Shown piece after piece: positions 17,799 through 25,367 of a stretch of 34,260 nt of DNA. The translations under genes were made by a program, and so were the position numbers. The notes under the pieces were generated by a model, which was given only the letters and a program-made list of their open reading frames with translations, searched no databases and was not told the origin of the DNA. The DNA is from Planctomycetia bacterium (lineage in GTDB: Bacteria > Planctomycetota > Planctomycetia > Pirellulales > UBA1268): positions 1 to 34,260 of the forward strand of contig RFRL01000013.1 in NCBI GenBank assembly GCA_009924545.1, read 5' to 3'. Within the stretch, counting starts at the first letter, position 1. Every line of letters begins with the position of its first letter.

Positions 17799-18386
17799 TC
17801 AGGAACCGGTGGCCACCGACTCGATGTCGAGGAGCCCACAGATCCGATCGACGAGCACCTCGGCCTCGAACGGCTTCTGGAGGAACTCATTGGCCCCGGC
17901 AGCCTTCAGTTCCTCGACCTTGTCGGGCTCGCCCATGCCCGAGATGCAGATGATCCGCACCTCGTCCATGGTCGAGTCGCTACGGACACGCTGGCACACT
18001 TCCTTGCCGTTGATGTCGGGCAGCATCACGTCGAGAACGATCAGGTCGGGACGGTAGTCTTTCACCATCATGCCGGCATCGAAGCCGTTGTTCACGCTCC
18101 GGGTCTCGAACCGACCATCGCGCTCGAGCACATCGGTGATGAGCTCCACGAGATCCTGATCGTCATCGACCACGAGGATCTTGCGCCGGCCGCTCTCCAA
18201 GGCGTCGGTGGGGATCCCGTTGTCGCGCATGAAGAGGAACAGCTGGTCGCGCGGGATCCGTCGGAACCGGCTGCCCGGCACGCGGAACCCCTTGAGTTGC
18301 CCCGAATCAAAACACCGGATGATGGTCTGCTGACTCACCTTGCAGATCTTGGCAGCCTCACCCGTCGTGTAGACAGTCTTTTGCAT
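17799..18386 (-). CDS. Response regulator with N-terminal excisionase-type HTH and C-terminal receiver domain
   Basis: A 195-residue regulator with the order DNA-binding domain then receiver. Residues 5-55 (TTGEAAKICKVSQQTIIRCF then GQLKGFRVPGSRFRRIPRDQL) are a MerR/excisionase-type winged HTH. Residues 68-190 are a receiver with acidic Asp74/Asp75, phospho-acceptor Asp119 in LIVLDVMLPDI, Ser149 in the usual Thr/Ser position and Lys171 in LQKPF. Most response regulators have the reverse order. Start ATG 18386 is preceded by a GGGAGAGGGTGGTGA purine-rich region. A TTGACT (18422-18427, minus strand) could be a -35 but no good -10 accompanies it. The soluble kinase downstream is the likely partner. 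Confidence 0.93.
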   Translation of the reverse strand: MQKTVYTTGEAAKICKVSQQTIIRCFDSGQLKGFRVPGSRFRRIPRDQLFLFMRDNGIPTDALESGRRKILVVDDDQDLVELITDVLERDGRFETRSVNNGFDAGMMVKDYRPDLIVLDVMLPDINGKEVCQRVRSDSTMDEVRIICISGMGEPDKVEELKAAGANEFLQKPFEAEVLVDRICGLLDIESVATGS

Positions 18387-18507
18387 GTGCTCACCACCCT
18401 CTCCCTAGCCGTGGTCCAGCTAGTCAAAACGGCGCCGGGCCCTTGGCCCCATCCGCGGGGCAGCGCCCGACACCTAGGCCTCCGTGCTGCGATTCCTACG
18501 CCATGCG

Positions 18508-18576
18508 CTCCCTGCATCCTGGCGAACCGGCTCCCTGCATCCTGGCGAACCGGTTCCCCGCGTCGTGGCGAACCGG
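18508..18576. repeat. Three tandem 23-bp repeats plus a decayed fourth
   Basis: Units at 18508-18530 and 18531-18553 are identical (CTCCCTGCATCCTGG then CGAACCGG). The third at 18554-18576 differs at a few positions, and 18577-18598 resembles a fourth. They share CTCCCTG and GAACC blocks with the 24-bp repeats at 9148-9195. Confidence 0.88.
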
Positions 18577-19060
18577 GTTCCATGCATCCTGCGTTAACCC
18601 GCCCGCCGGCGTTACGACACCCCACCACACTCCCGAAACATGCCCTGCCCGGACCCTACCCGCCCGGGCCCGCGCTTCCGCAACGACGGACCTTTCCATG
18701 CGGAACACAGGGACCGAATGCCAGACATCCGGGATCAGCCGTGGTGGCACCGGCATCACTCCCGCCGAAACCATCCGTCGCATCCAGCGAAGCGGGGCGA
18801 TCCTTTCGCCCGGAATCCGTTCCGCCAGACTCCTCGCCAACAGAATCCTTCCCGACAGGCTCCCTCCAAAGCGCACCGATTTTCGCGCGGCATGACAGTC
18901 ACCCACGGAAACCGGCCGAGGGGCTTCGGGATCGACCCCGGTCCATCTGGTCCGATCGCCTGAGCCGGCCACCCTGCCGGGCGGTCGGATCAGCCCAATC
19001 TCGCCGAAGCCGGCGAAAGCTCCAGCTTTCCGCCCGGCCTGCCTTCCCGAACTTGCCCGG

Positions 19061-19096
19061 GACTCAACTGTACAGACAGCTTGCGCATTGAGTCAA
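19061..19096 (-). promoter_or_regulatory. Candidate sigma-70-like promoter inside a GACTCAA/TTGAGTC dyad
   Basis: On the minus strand, TTGACT (19091-19096) and TACAGT (19067-19072) are 18 bases apart, a plausible -35/-10 pair in an AT-richer patch. GACTCAA (19061-19067) and TTGAGTC (19088-19094) form a perfect inverted repeat with 20 bases between, overlapping both elements, and CTGTACAG (19068-19075) is palindromic. It points towards the HTH-REC gene about 680 bp away. Confidence 0.4.
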
Positions 19097-19267
19097 TATC
19101 GCCACAGTCAGCGTAAACGCCTTTCGCCAAACACCTTGGGCATTGTACCCATCCGCGCTTGGTGCTCCTCATCCGGTGGGAGGGGAGGTGAGGGCAACCT
19201 TCGTCGGCCCACGGCGACGACCGTCGAACGCGACCTGCGAGAGGCGCGACACGAAACCGATCCGCAG

Positions 19268-19861
19268 TCAGGCCGGAGCGGGCGCAGCGTGATCCGGCGG
19301 CACGACGATTTCCAACAGTTCCACCGCCGGCTCCACCTTGCCTGCGAGGGCGATGTCGGCAACGCGGCCATACATCACGGTACCGCGCTCCCCGGCCATC
19401 CCCGTCACGGCGGCCAGCCGCGGGCCGGGCTCGATGCGTACCAACTGCACACGCCGCACCTCGCGCAGCAGCCCAGCTTCGATCAGCACCCGCCCCAGCG
19501 GCTCCGCGGCGGCACGGATCCGCGCCGCGGTGTCGGTACCCACCTGCCGCAGGTCGATCCGCACGATGCCGTGCTGCACCGGCGTGCCCGCGGCGGTGAC
19601 GAGGAGGATCTCCCGGGCGTACCACGCGTGAAGATCCCCCGGTTCATCGCGCCGTGCGACGACCCGCAGGCCGAGGAGTTGCCGATGGAAGCGCTCCATC
19701 ACCACGGTCATGTGGCTCGTGTGATCGAGCAGCCCGCGGAAGGGCTCCGGCACCGCCGCGGGGCCGACGCCTGCGAACCGGGCGAACCCCTCGACGGGTG
19801 TGCAGAAGAGCGACACCAGGGTCGCGGCGCGGGACGGGGCATCGGTCGCGGCGGTCGACAC
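19268..19861 (-). CDS. Chorismate lyase-like protein (DUF98/UbiC-like fold)
   Basis: A 197-residue protein resembling the chorismate pyruvate-lyase-like (DUF98/UbiC/UTRA) group. Visible features are GLLDHTSHMTVVMERFH (about 38-54), WYAREILLVTAAGTPVQHGIVRIDL (the strand pair with the UbiC-like Arg), PLGRVLIEAGLLREVRRVQL and a C-terminal VEPAVELLEIVVPP. Chorismate lyase makes 4-hydroxybenzoate and pyruvate; activity here is not proven by sequence. GTG 19861 is chosen because GGAGAG lies eight bases upstream and the conserved region begins soon after. The gene follows the DUF116-polyprenyl synthase by 161 bp on the same strand, which would fit a prenylated-benzoate pathway. A UTRA-type ligand-binding role is an alternative. 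Confidence 0.62.
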   Translation of the reverse strand: MSTAATDAPSRAATLVSLFCTPVEGFARFAGVGPAAVPEPFRGLLDHTSHMTVVMERFHRQLLGLRVVARRDEPGDLHAWYAREILLVTAAGTPVQHGIVRIDLRQVGTDTAARIRAAAEPLGRVLIEAGLLREVRRVQLVRIEPGPRLAAVTGMAGERGTVMYGRVADIALAGKVEPAVELLEIVVPPDHAAPAPA

Positions 19862-20022
19862 GGGCGGGGCTCTCCACAGAAACGCGGCCCGCCACGCCCG
19901 GCGAACCGTGGGCGAGAGTCTACGCAGGCGGGCACGCGTGCGAAACGCGCCCCACTCCCCGGGTTGGACACCCGGACGACCCTTCAAGGGGTGCGATCCG
20001 CCGCAGGCGGCACACCGACCGG

Positions 20023-21885
20023 TCAGCCGATGACCGCTTGATCGGGGACGGCCAGATCGAGGAGGAAGTCGAGCACCTCCCGCAGCCGTGGCAGGGCACA
20101 CCCTGCCGCAGCCGTCAACGCGGCACTCCGTTCGGCCTGCACCATGGCCGTGGCGCGGGTGAAGACTCCGGCCGCCGTGAAGGCCGTGCGGGCCTCGAGC
20201 AGGGCCCGGGCTCGTTCATCGGCCGTGCCCTCCCGCGCCCGATCGAACAGTGCAGCCACGGCGGAAACACCGAGCCGCTCGACTGCCAAAGCCCAAAGGA
20301 CGGTCGGACGCCCGCCCAACAAGTCGCCGGCCGCGACGCGGGCGTTCTCGACGTCCCCCCTCCAATCCTTCAGATCGTTGAGCACCTGGAACCCGGTGCC
20401 GACATGGAGTGCGTACCGGTGGAGATCGCCGCCGGCCCGGAGCTCGGAGCCGGCCAGTCGCACCCCCATCGCCAAGGCCGCCTCGAACGCGGGTGACGTC
20501 TTGAGGGCATACAGCTCGAGGGCCTCCGCCGGTGCGAGCCGCTTGTCGGCAGTATTCCGCCACCACAGCTCGCCCCCCTGCCCGCGGGCCAGACGAACGT
20601 GGGCGTCGGCGAGCAGGCCGAGGAGGTCGCGGTGTACCTCGGCGGCGACCCGGGGAAGGCAGGCCACGAGCCGGTACCCCAGACCGAGCATGAAGTCACC
20701 GGTGTTGATCGCCACCGGCACACCCCGTTCGGCGTGCATCGTGGGACGACCATAGCGCATTGCGTCGTCATCCTCGATGTCGTCGTGGATCAAGGATGCC
20801 TTGTGGAACATCTCGATGGCCACGGCCGCCGCATGGACCACGGAGCGGTCGACGACGGGCACCGGGAGGCCACGCTCGCGGCGGTCGGCCGCCACCGCGT
20901 CGAAGGCAGCCAGCGTGATGAACGGCCTGAGGAACTTGCCGCCCCGGCAGAGGAAATCGGTGGCCAACGCCGCCGTGGCATCGAGGGGACCGACAGTGAC
21001 ATCCCCGGGAGCGGAGCCGGCCGCTGCCGCGTGATGAAGGGTCAGTCCGCCGCCACCACACGCGCCCCATCCCAGGCTGCGCTCCAGGCCGCGCAAGCCG
21101 TCGGGGCTGAAAAGGCCGGCGGCCTCGCGGAGCACCGGCAGGTAGTCGCCCATTGGTGCCGCCGCCCCGCCGGCCACGCCGAGCAGGCCGAGGATCCACT
21201 CGACATCGAGTGCCCCGGCGGCCACGACACCCGCACACCCGTCGCCCGGATTGCCCCGCGCCGCCTCGGCGGCACCGTCGGCGTTGAACGGCACGGCGGC
21301 GATCGGCAGGGAGAAGGCCGGCAGCATCCCGAACGCCTTCTCCAGGTGCGACAGCCGTGCCACGCCGAGGATGCCGTCGTACTGACCGGTGAGCAGGGCC
21401 CCCATGCCCCCCAGCGCTTCCGCCGTGGGTGTGACGGTCCAGCCGCTTTCGTGGGCCGCCGACCAGACGGTGCCGATGGCACACCCGGGGCCGCAGGTGA
21501 GCGGCATGCCCGTGGGAGCCGCACCACGATGCACGGCCAACGGGCAGTCGGGCAGGAGCAACAGCCGTCGACCCGCCGGGCCGGCAGCCAGCCGCTCGCG
21601 CCAGTATTCGGAAACGATGGTGACCATCATCCACCCGACGATCCCCGCATCGCCACCGATCCGTTCGACGAGAACCTCCGCCTGGCGTCGCAGATTGGCG
21701 GCCGACCTGACCCCCGGGGGCAGCCCCTGGGATTTCCACGACGCGACCAGATCAGCGGCCAGGGCACGGAGCCGGTCGCGGAGGGCCCGATCCTCGGGAC
21801 ACGCCAGCGCCGCGACCGATTTCGCGTCACTCGGCCGGCCTGCCGCGGCATCCCGGGGGGCCATCGCGGTCGTCTGGTGGGGCAC
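20023..21885 (-). CDS. DUF116 - polyprenyl diphosphate synthase fusion
   Basis: About 620 residues from GTG 21885, which has GAGGA five bases upstream. ATG 21864 is an alternative. Residues about 30-205 resemble DUF116: LLLLPDCPLAVHR, Cys114, a CGPGC pair at 131/135, and YDGILGVA. Residues about 300-600 are a trans-polyprenyl synthase with GGKFLRP, first aspartate motif DDIEDDD (368-374) and a second motif NDLKD (503-507) where the usual first Asp is Asn. The residues four and five before the first motif are Ser and Ala, which in this family allows products longer than farnesyl diphosphate (inference). DUF116 function is unknown. The cysteines suggest metal binding. The flanking radical SAM and chorismate-lyase-like genes are on the same strand. 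Confidence 0.85.
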   Translation of the reverse strand: MPHQTTAMAPRDAAAGRPSDAKSVAALACPEDRALRDRLRALAADLVASWKSQGLPPGVRSAANLRRQAEVLVERIGGDAGIVGWMMVTIVSEYWRERLAAGPAGRRLLLLPDCPLAVHRGAAPTGMPLTCGPGCAIGTVWSAAHESGWTVTPTAEALGGMGALLTGQYDGILGVARLSHLEKAFGMLPAFSLPIAAVPFNADGAAEAARGNPGDGCAGVVAAGALDVEWILGLLGVAGGAAAPMGDYLPVLREAAGLFSPDGLRGLERSLGWGACGGGGLTLHHAAAAGSAPGDVTVGPLDATAALATDFLCRGGKFLRPFITLAAFDAVAADRRERGLPVPVVDRSVVHAAAVAIEMFHKASLIHDDIEDDDAMRYGRPTMHAERGVPVAINTGDFMLGLGYRLVACLPRVAAEVHRDLLGLLADAHVRLARGQGGELWWRNTADKRLAPAEALELYALKTSPAFEAALAMGVRLAGSELRAGGDLHRYALHVGTGFQVLNDLKDWRGDVENARVAAGDLLGGRPTVLWALAVERLGVSAVAALFDRAREGTADERARALLEARTAFTAAGVFTRATAMVQAERSAALTAAAGCALPRLREVLDFLLDLAVPDQAVIG

Positions 21886-22061
21886 GGGATTCCTCGGGGT
21901 TGACGCCACGACAGGTGAACCGGTCGGCACTGCCGGAACCTCCTCGTCCCGGCGTCCGGTCCGGCAGCACCTGATCGATCCACTTCGGGAAAACCGCAGA
22001 CCGCGAGCCGGGATAACCGCCCCGTGTGGCGCGGCGGCCGTGGTCCGGGGCGGTGGCCCAG

Positions 22062-22084
22062 AAAAAAGCGGCCCGGATAACCGC
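22062..22084 (-). terminator. Possible weak terminator after the radical SAM gene
   Basis: On the minus strand a short hairpin (GCGG...CCGC, 22068-22084) is followed directly by six T residues (22062-22067), just downstream of the radical SAM stop. The stem is only four base pairs. The element CCGGRATAACCGC within it recurs about 60 bp away near 22011-22024. Confidence 0.35.
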
Positions 22085-22087
22085 GAT

Positions 22088-23380
22088 TCAGAGGGCTGCG
22101 GCCGGCTGCTCGGCGGCGAAAAATCGGTGCAGCAGGGCATCCACCATCAGCAGGCCCTTGCGGCTGAGGACGGGGCGGGGGCGGAGTTGCTCGAGACAGC
22201 CCTCCGCTTCCAGCCCGGCCCACACCGGCGCCCACTCTGCCAGCGGATCGAGGCCGTGGGTGCGCTGGAGCCTGTCCACGTCCAACCAGCCCCGCTTCAA
22301 GCCCAGCACCATCTCCCGGACCAGCAGCTCACGGCGGCTGGGGCGCAGCCCACGCTGGATCGGGAGCCGCCCCCCCTCGACGGCGCCGAGGTAGTCGTCC
22401 CAATGCGTGGCGTTTTGGTAGTGCAGCCCGGAGAGGTGGCCGAAGCTGGCCACGCCGAGGGCCAGCAGGTCGCTGCCCTCCCAGAGCATGTCGCGGTAGC
22501 GGAAGCGCACGGCCTGCGGATCGCGGACCAGGGTGTAGCCGCTCGACACGGCATACCCGGCGGCGATCGCGCGGTCGAAGGCCCAGTCGACCCACGCACG
22601 CTTCGTGGGCCAGTCCGCCACCGGCGTGGCCGTGCCACTGCTCCGCGCGTCGTGGACGAACACGGTGTTGAGGGGCAGTTCGAGTTGGTAGATCGTGATG
22701 CTGTCGGCTTCCAGGGCGAGCGTCTTCTCCACGGTGCGCTGCCACGAGTCGAAGGTCTCGCCGAGCATGCCGGCGATGAGATCGACGTTCGTGCTGGGGA
22801 ACCCGGCGGACCGGATCCAGTCCCATGCCCGGAGGATCTCGGCCGAGAGGTGGGCCCGACCATTGGCCTCGAGGATGGTGTCGTCGAAGTTCTCCACGCC
22901 GAGGGAGATCCGTGTCATTCCCAGGTCACGGAGCGTGCGGACCTTGGGCTCCGACAGCGTGCCCGGTTCGCACTCGAAAGTCACCTCTTCCGCATCGTCC
23001 CACCCGAGACTCGCCCGCAGGCCGGCCACGAGCCGCTCCAACTGCCGGGCCGAGAGGAACGACGGCGTACCCCCGCCGAAGTAGACGTACCGCACCGGGC
23101 GGCCAGCCACCGCCGGACACGCCGCCACCAGCGCCGCCTCGGTGGCGAGGCCCTGGGAATACCGCTCCACGTCGGCGGCGGAGGTTTCGGTGTAGACGCG
23201 GAAATAGCAGAACTTGCAGCGCTTCCGGCAGAACGGCACGTGGAGGTAGAGGCCCAGCGCCGCGGCCGTCGGCGGGGCAGCGAAGGCGGCCAGCACCTCC
23301 GGCACGGCCCCGGGGTTCCAGCGCGAAAACGGCGGATAGTTGGCGACGAAATAGCCGCCCGGTTCGGTCGATTCGCTCAT
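22088..23380 (-). CDS. HemN/HemW-like radical SAM protein
   Basis: A 430-residue radical SAM enzyme of the oxygen-independent coproporphyrinogen III oxidase-like group. The cluster motif is CRKRCKFCYF (Cys51, Cys55, Cys58) preceded by LYLHVPF. YVYFGGGTPSFL, FECEPGTL, ISLGVENFDD and NVDLIAGMLGET are typical of the family body, and the C-terminal HemW-type domain follows (LLVREMVLGLKRGWLD). The start is ATG 23380. Members include true HemN, the haem chaperone HemW and other radical SAM enzymes, and the sequence does not decide between them. Location before the DUF116-polyprenyl synthase and chorismate-lyase-like genes suggests a dedicated biosynthetic role rather than general haem synthesis (inference). 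Confidence 0.85.
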   Translation of the reverse strand: MSESTEPGGYFVANYPPFSRWNPGAVPEVLAAFAAPPTAAALGLYLHVPFCRKRCKFCYFRVYTETSAADVERYSQGLATEAALVAACPAVAGRPVRYVYFGGGTPSFLSARQLERLVAGLRASLGWDDAEEVTFECEPGTLSEPKVRTLRDLGMTRISLGVENFDDTILEANGRAHLSAEILRAWDWIRSAGFPSTNVDLIAGMLGETFDSWQRTVEKTLALEADSITIYQLELPLNTVFVHDARSSGTATPVADWPTKRAWVDWAFDRAIAAGYAVSSGYTLVRDPQAVRFRYRDMLWEGSDLLALGVASFGHLSGLHYQNATHWDDYLGAVEGGRLPIQRGLRPSRRELLVREMVLGLKRGWLDVDRLQRTHGLDPLAEWAPVWAGLEAEGCLEQLRPRPVLSRKGLLMVDALLHRFFAAEQPAAAL

Positions 23381-23451
23381 CGGTCGGCAGTTCCCGTCTG
23401 GTCAGTTGTGATGACCGCTGGTGGATCGCGGCGTCCGGCCCCCGCCGGGTG

Positions 23452-24477
23452 TCACCCCTTCGGCCGCCGGCCCCGCGCGGCCAGCAGATCCTCAAAGTCG
23501 CGCAGATGGTAGTCGACCTGCACGTCGTCGAGGACCCGGCACAGCGCCCGGAGGGCGATCCCCATGCCATCGGGCCCGCTGGTGCCACCGAACTGCCCAC
23601 CGCCGCGGACGTGTGGCTCGAGGTCGAGGAACACGCCGGGGATACCCCGGTGCTCCAGCCGGCGCGAGAGGGCCGGGAGCATCGTCTTCAGGTCGGCGAG
23701 GATGCGCTGGTGCCCCCCCGCGCCGCGATCGGCGGGCACGAAATGGGCCAGGGTATCCTCGTCGACGTGGCCGTCGCGGGCCCGTGACGTCGCCCGCCGG
23801 TAGTCCTTGATGTGCACCCAACCCAACCCCGGCTTCATCGCCTCCCATTGCTTGAAAACCTCGGCCGCCGAGAACCCCTGGACGACGAGGTTGGCGGCAT
23901 CGAACACCAACACCAGCGCGGGATGGTTGACGCGGCGGTGGATCTCGGCGAGGAGCACACCGTTTTGACCGACGAGGTTGGCCTCCACTTCCAGACCGAA
24001 GGTCAGATCGGACCGGTGGCAGGCTTCGGCGATCCGCCCGATCCGGTCGGCCGCCTCCTCGAGGTGATCCTCGGGCCGGGTGCCGCGCGGGTGGTAGAAG
24101 GAAAACCCGCGGATGAGCTTCGTTTCGAAGGCATGGGCCAGTTCGCAAGCGCGGGCCACGTCCCCCGCAAGGTACTTCTTGAAGGGCACGAACGCGTTCT
24201 TCGTGCCGTCATCCACGTCGCGGAGCTTGACCTTGCCGATCGGCGCGGCGATGGAGGCGACGTTGAGCCCGTATTCGTCCTCCAGGTGGCGGATGCGGCG
24301 GATCTCCGGCAGGGTGAGCTTCATCACGTTCTTCACCCCCTTGCCGGCATCGATGAACCGGAGGGAGTAGTATTCCAATCCTGACGCCGCCAGCGCCGAG
24401 AATTGCTCCACGGCAGTGAGGTGGAAGGACGCCTCGTCGGCCAGGGCCGAGAGGATCACCCGCGCCGCTTTGGCCAT
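23452..24477 (-). CDS. Xylose isomerase-like TIM-barrel protein (AP endonuclease family 2)
   Basis: A 341-residue sugar phosphate isomerase/epimerase-like protein. Candidate metal ligands of the fold are the Glu in [12 protein letters not shown], Asp in LVFDAANLV, His in [10 protein letters not shown] and Glu in [12 protein letters not shown]. No signal peptide or membrane segment was seen, so it is probably cytoplasmic. The start ATG 24477 leads straight into the first barrel strand. The substrate cannot be told from sequence; planctomycetes often carry many such proteins. It is upstream of the radical SAM gene (71-bp gap) and diverges from queC. Confidence 0.85.
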   Translation of the reverse strand: MAKAARVILSALADEASFHLTAVEQFSALAASGLEYYSLRFIDAGKGVKNVMKLTLPEIRRIRHLEDEYGLNVASIAAPIGKVKLRDVDDGTKNAFVPFKKYLAGDVARACELAHAFETKLIRGFSFYHPRGTRPEDHLEEAADRIGRIAEACHRSDLTFGLEVEANLVGQNGVLLAEIHRRVNHPALVLVFDAANLVVQGFSAAEVFKQWEAMKPGLGWVHIKDYRRATSRARDGHVDEDTLAHFVPADRGAGGHQRILADLKTMLPALSRRLEHRGIPGVFLDLEPHVRGGGQFGGTSGPDGMGIALRALCRVLDDVQVDYHLRDFEDLLAARGRRPKG

Positions 24478-24600
24478 CCGTCACCTCCACCGTCAGGACC
24501 GGTCTTACCGCGCTCGACCACGGTGGTGGATTGTCGCCTCCGCCGACACCGAAAGGAAGGGACGCCACCCCGGGAGCGCCTTGGCGTCGAGACTCGAGTG

Positions 24601-25338
24601 ATGAACCCAGCCACCACACCCGCCCGCAGGGGCCCCGACGGCGCGGCGCCGCGCACCGTCGTCCTCCTCTCCGGCGGACTCGATTCGGCGACGGTCGCGG
24701 CCTGGGCGCTCCACCAAGGGCATCGGGTGACCGCCCTGTCGATCGACTACGGGCAGCGGCATGCCGTCGAACTGGCGGCCGCCGCCCGGGTGGCCAGTGC
24801 GCTGGGGATCACCGATCGGCTCGTGATCCGCGTCGACCTGGCCGCCTGCGGCGGCAGCGCCCTGGTCGATGCGGCGATCGCCGTACCCAAGGATCGCCCC
24901 GCGGCCGACATTGCGGCCGGCATCCCGGTGACCTACGTGCCGGCCCGCAACACGGTGTTCCTCGCGCTGGCGCTGGCCGTGGCCGAGACGCGCGGTGCGG
25001 GCGCGATCGCCCTGGGGATCAACGCCATCGACTACAGCGGCTACCCCGACTGCCGGCCGGAGTTCGTGGCGGCCTTCGCCCGCCTGGCGGCGCTGGCCAC
25101 GAAGGCGGGGGTCGAGGGGCGGCCGGTCGAGATCCTGGCGCCACTGGTGCGGATGTCGAAGGCCGAGATCGTGCGCCTGGGGCTCGAACTCGGCCTCGAC
25201 CACTCCCTCACCACCAGCTGCTACGATCCCGAAGCATCGGGCCGGCCCTGCCGGCGCTGCGATGCCTGCCAGCTCCGTGAGGCGGGATTCTCGGCGGCCG
25301 GGGCCGTCGATCCGCTGCTCGCCCGCGGTCCCGGCTGA
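24601..25338 (+). CDS. queC: 7-cyano-7-deazaguanine synthase QueC
   Basis: A 245-residue ATP-dependent enzyme converting 7-carboxy-7-deazaguanine and ammonia to preQ0, in queuosine and 7-deazaguanine pathways. The PP-loop SGGLDS is at 24-29, followed by [13 protein letters not shown] and [14 protein letters not shown]. The C-terminal zinc site is formed by Cys207, Cys217, Cys220 and Cys223 (TSCYDP and [10 protein letters not shown]). ATG 24601 is chosen because the PP-loop then lies at the usual distance. It precedes queE by 29 bp, consistent with an operon. No preQ1 riboswitch was recognised in the 123-bp divergent gap upstream. Confidence 0.96.
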   Translation: MNPATTPARRGPDGAAPRTVVLLSGGLDSATVAAWALHQGHRVTALSIDYGQRHAVELAAAARVASALGITDRLVIRVDLAACGGSALVDAAIAVPKDRPAADIAAGIPVTYVPARNTVFLALALAVAETRGAGAIALGINAIDYSGYPDCRPEFVAAFARLAALATKAGVEGRPVEILAPLVRMSKAEIVRLGLELGLDHSLTTSCYDPEASGRPCRRCDACQLREAGFSAAGAVDPLLARGPG

Positions 25339-25367
25339 CGGTTGCCACCGGAGGAGGGCCCTCGGCC

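Larger units (their letters stand above)
18387..19267. other. 881-bp gene-poor region with degenerate tandem repeats
   Basis: No reading frame here has the strong third-position GC bias of its neighbours or a recognisable product. It contains the 23-bp tandem repeats at 18508-18576, diverged look-alike sequence through about 18880, a small hairpin (GGGCGA...TCGCCC near 18794-18810) and a promoter/operator-like element at 19061-19096. It separates the HTH-REC gene from the chorismate-lyase-like gene, both on the minus strand. It may be a long leader, an unannotated RNA or a decayed region. Confidence 0.6.

Noticed and set aside
18508-18598. CRISPR-like array
   Set aside because: The 23-bp units directly adjoin without spacers and no cas genes are present.
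18990-19172. Small minus-strand ORF of 60 residues with a CPRC motif (MRSTKRGWVQCPRCLAKG...)
   Set aside because: Only one CxxC plus a lone Cys, no Shine-Dalgarno, weak third-position GC bias, and it overlaps the promoter-like dyad at 19061-19096; kept as a remote possibility only.
24478-24600. Possible preQ1 riboswitch before queC
   Set aside because: The short divergent gap lacks the preQ1-I pattern (C-rich loop and A-rich tail) and any adjoining terminator or Shine-Dalgarno masking that I could recognise.
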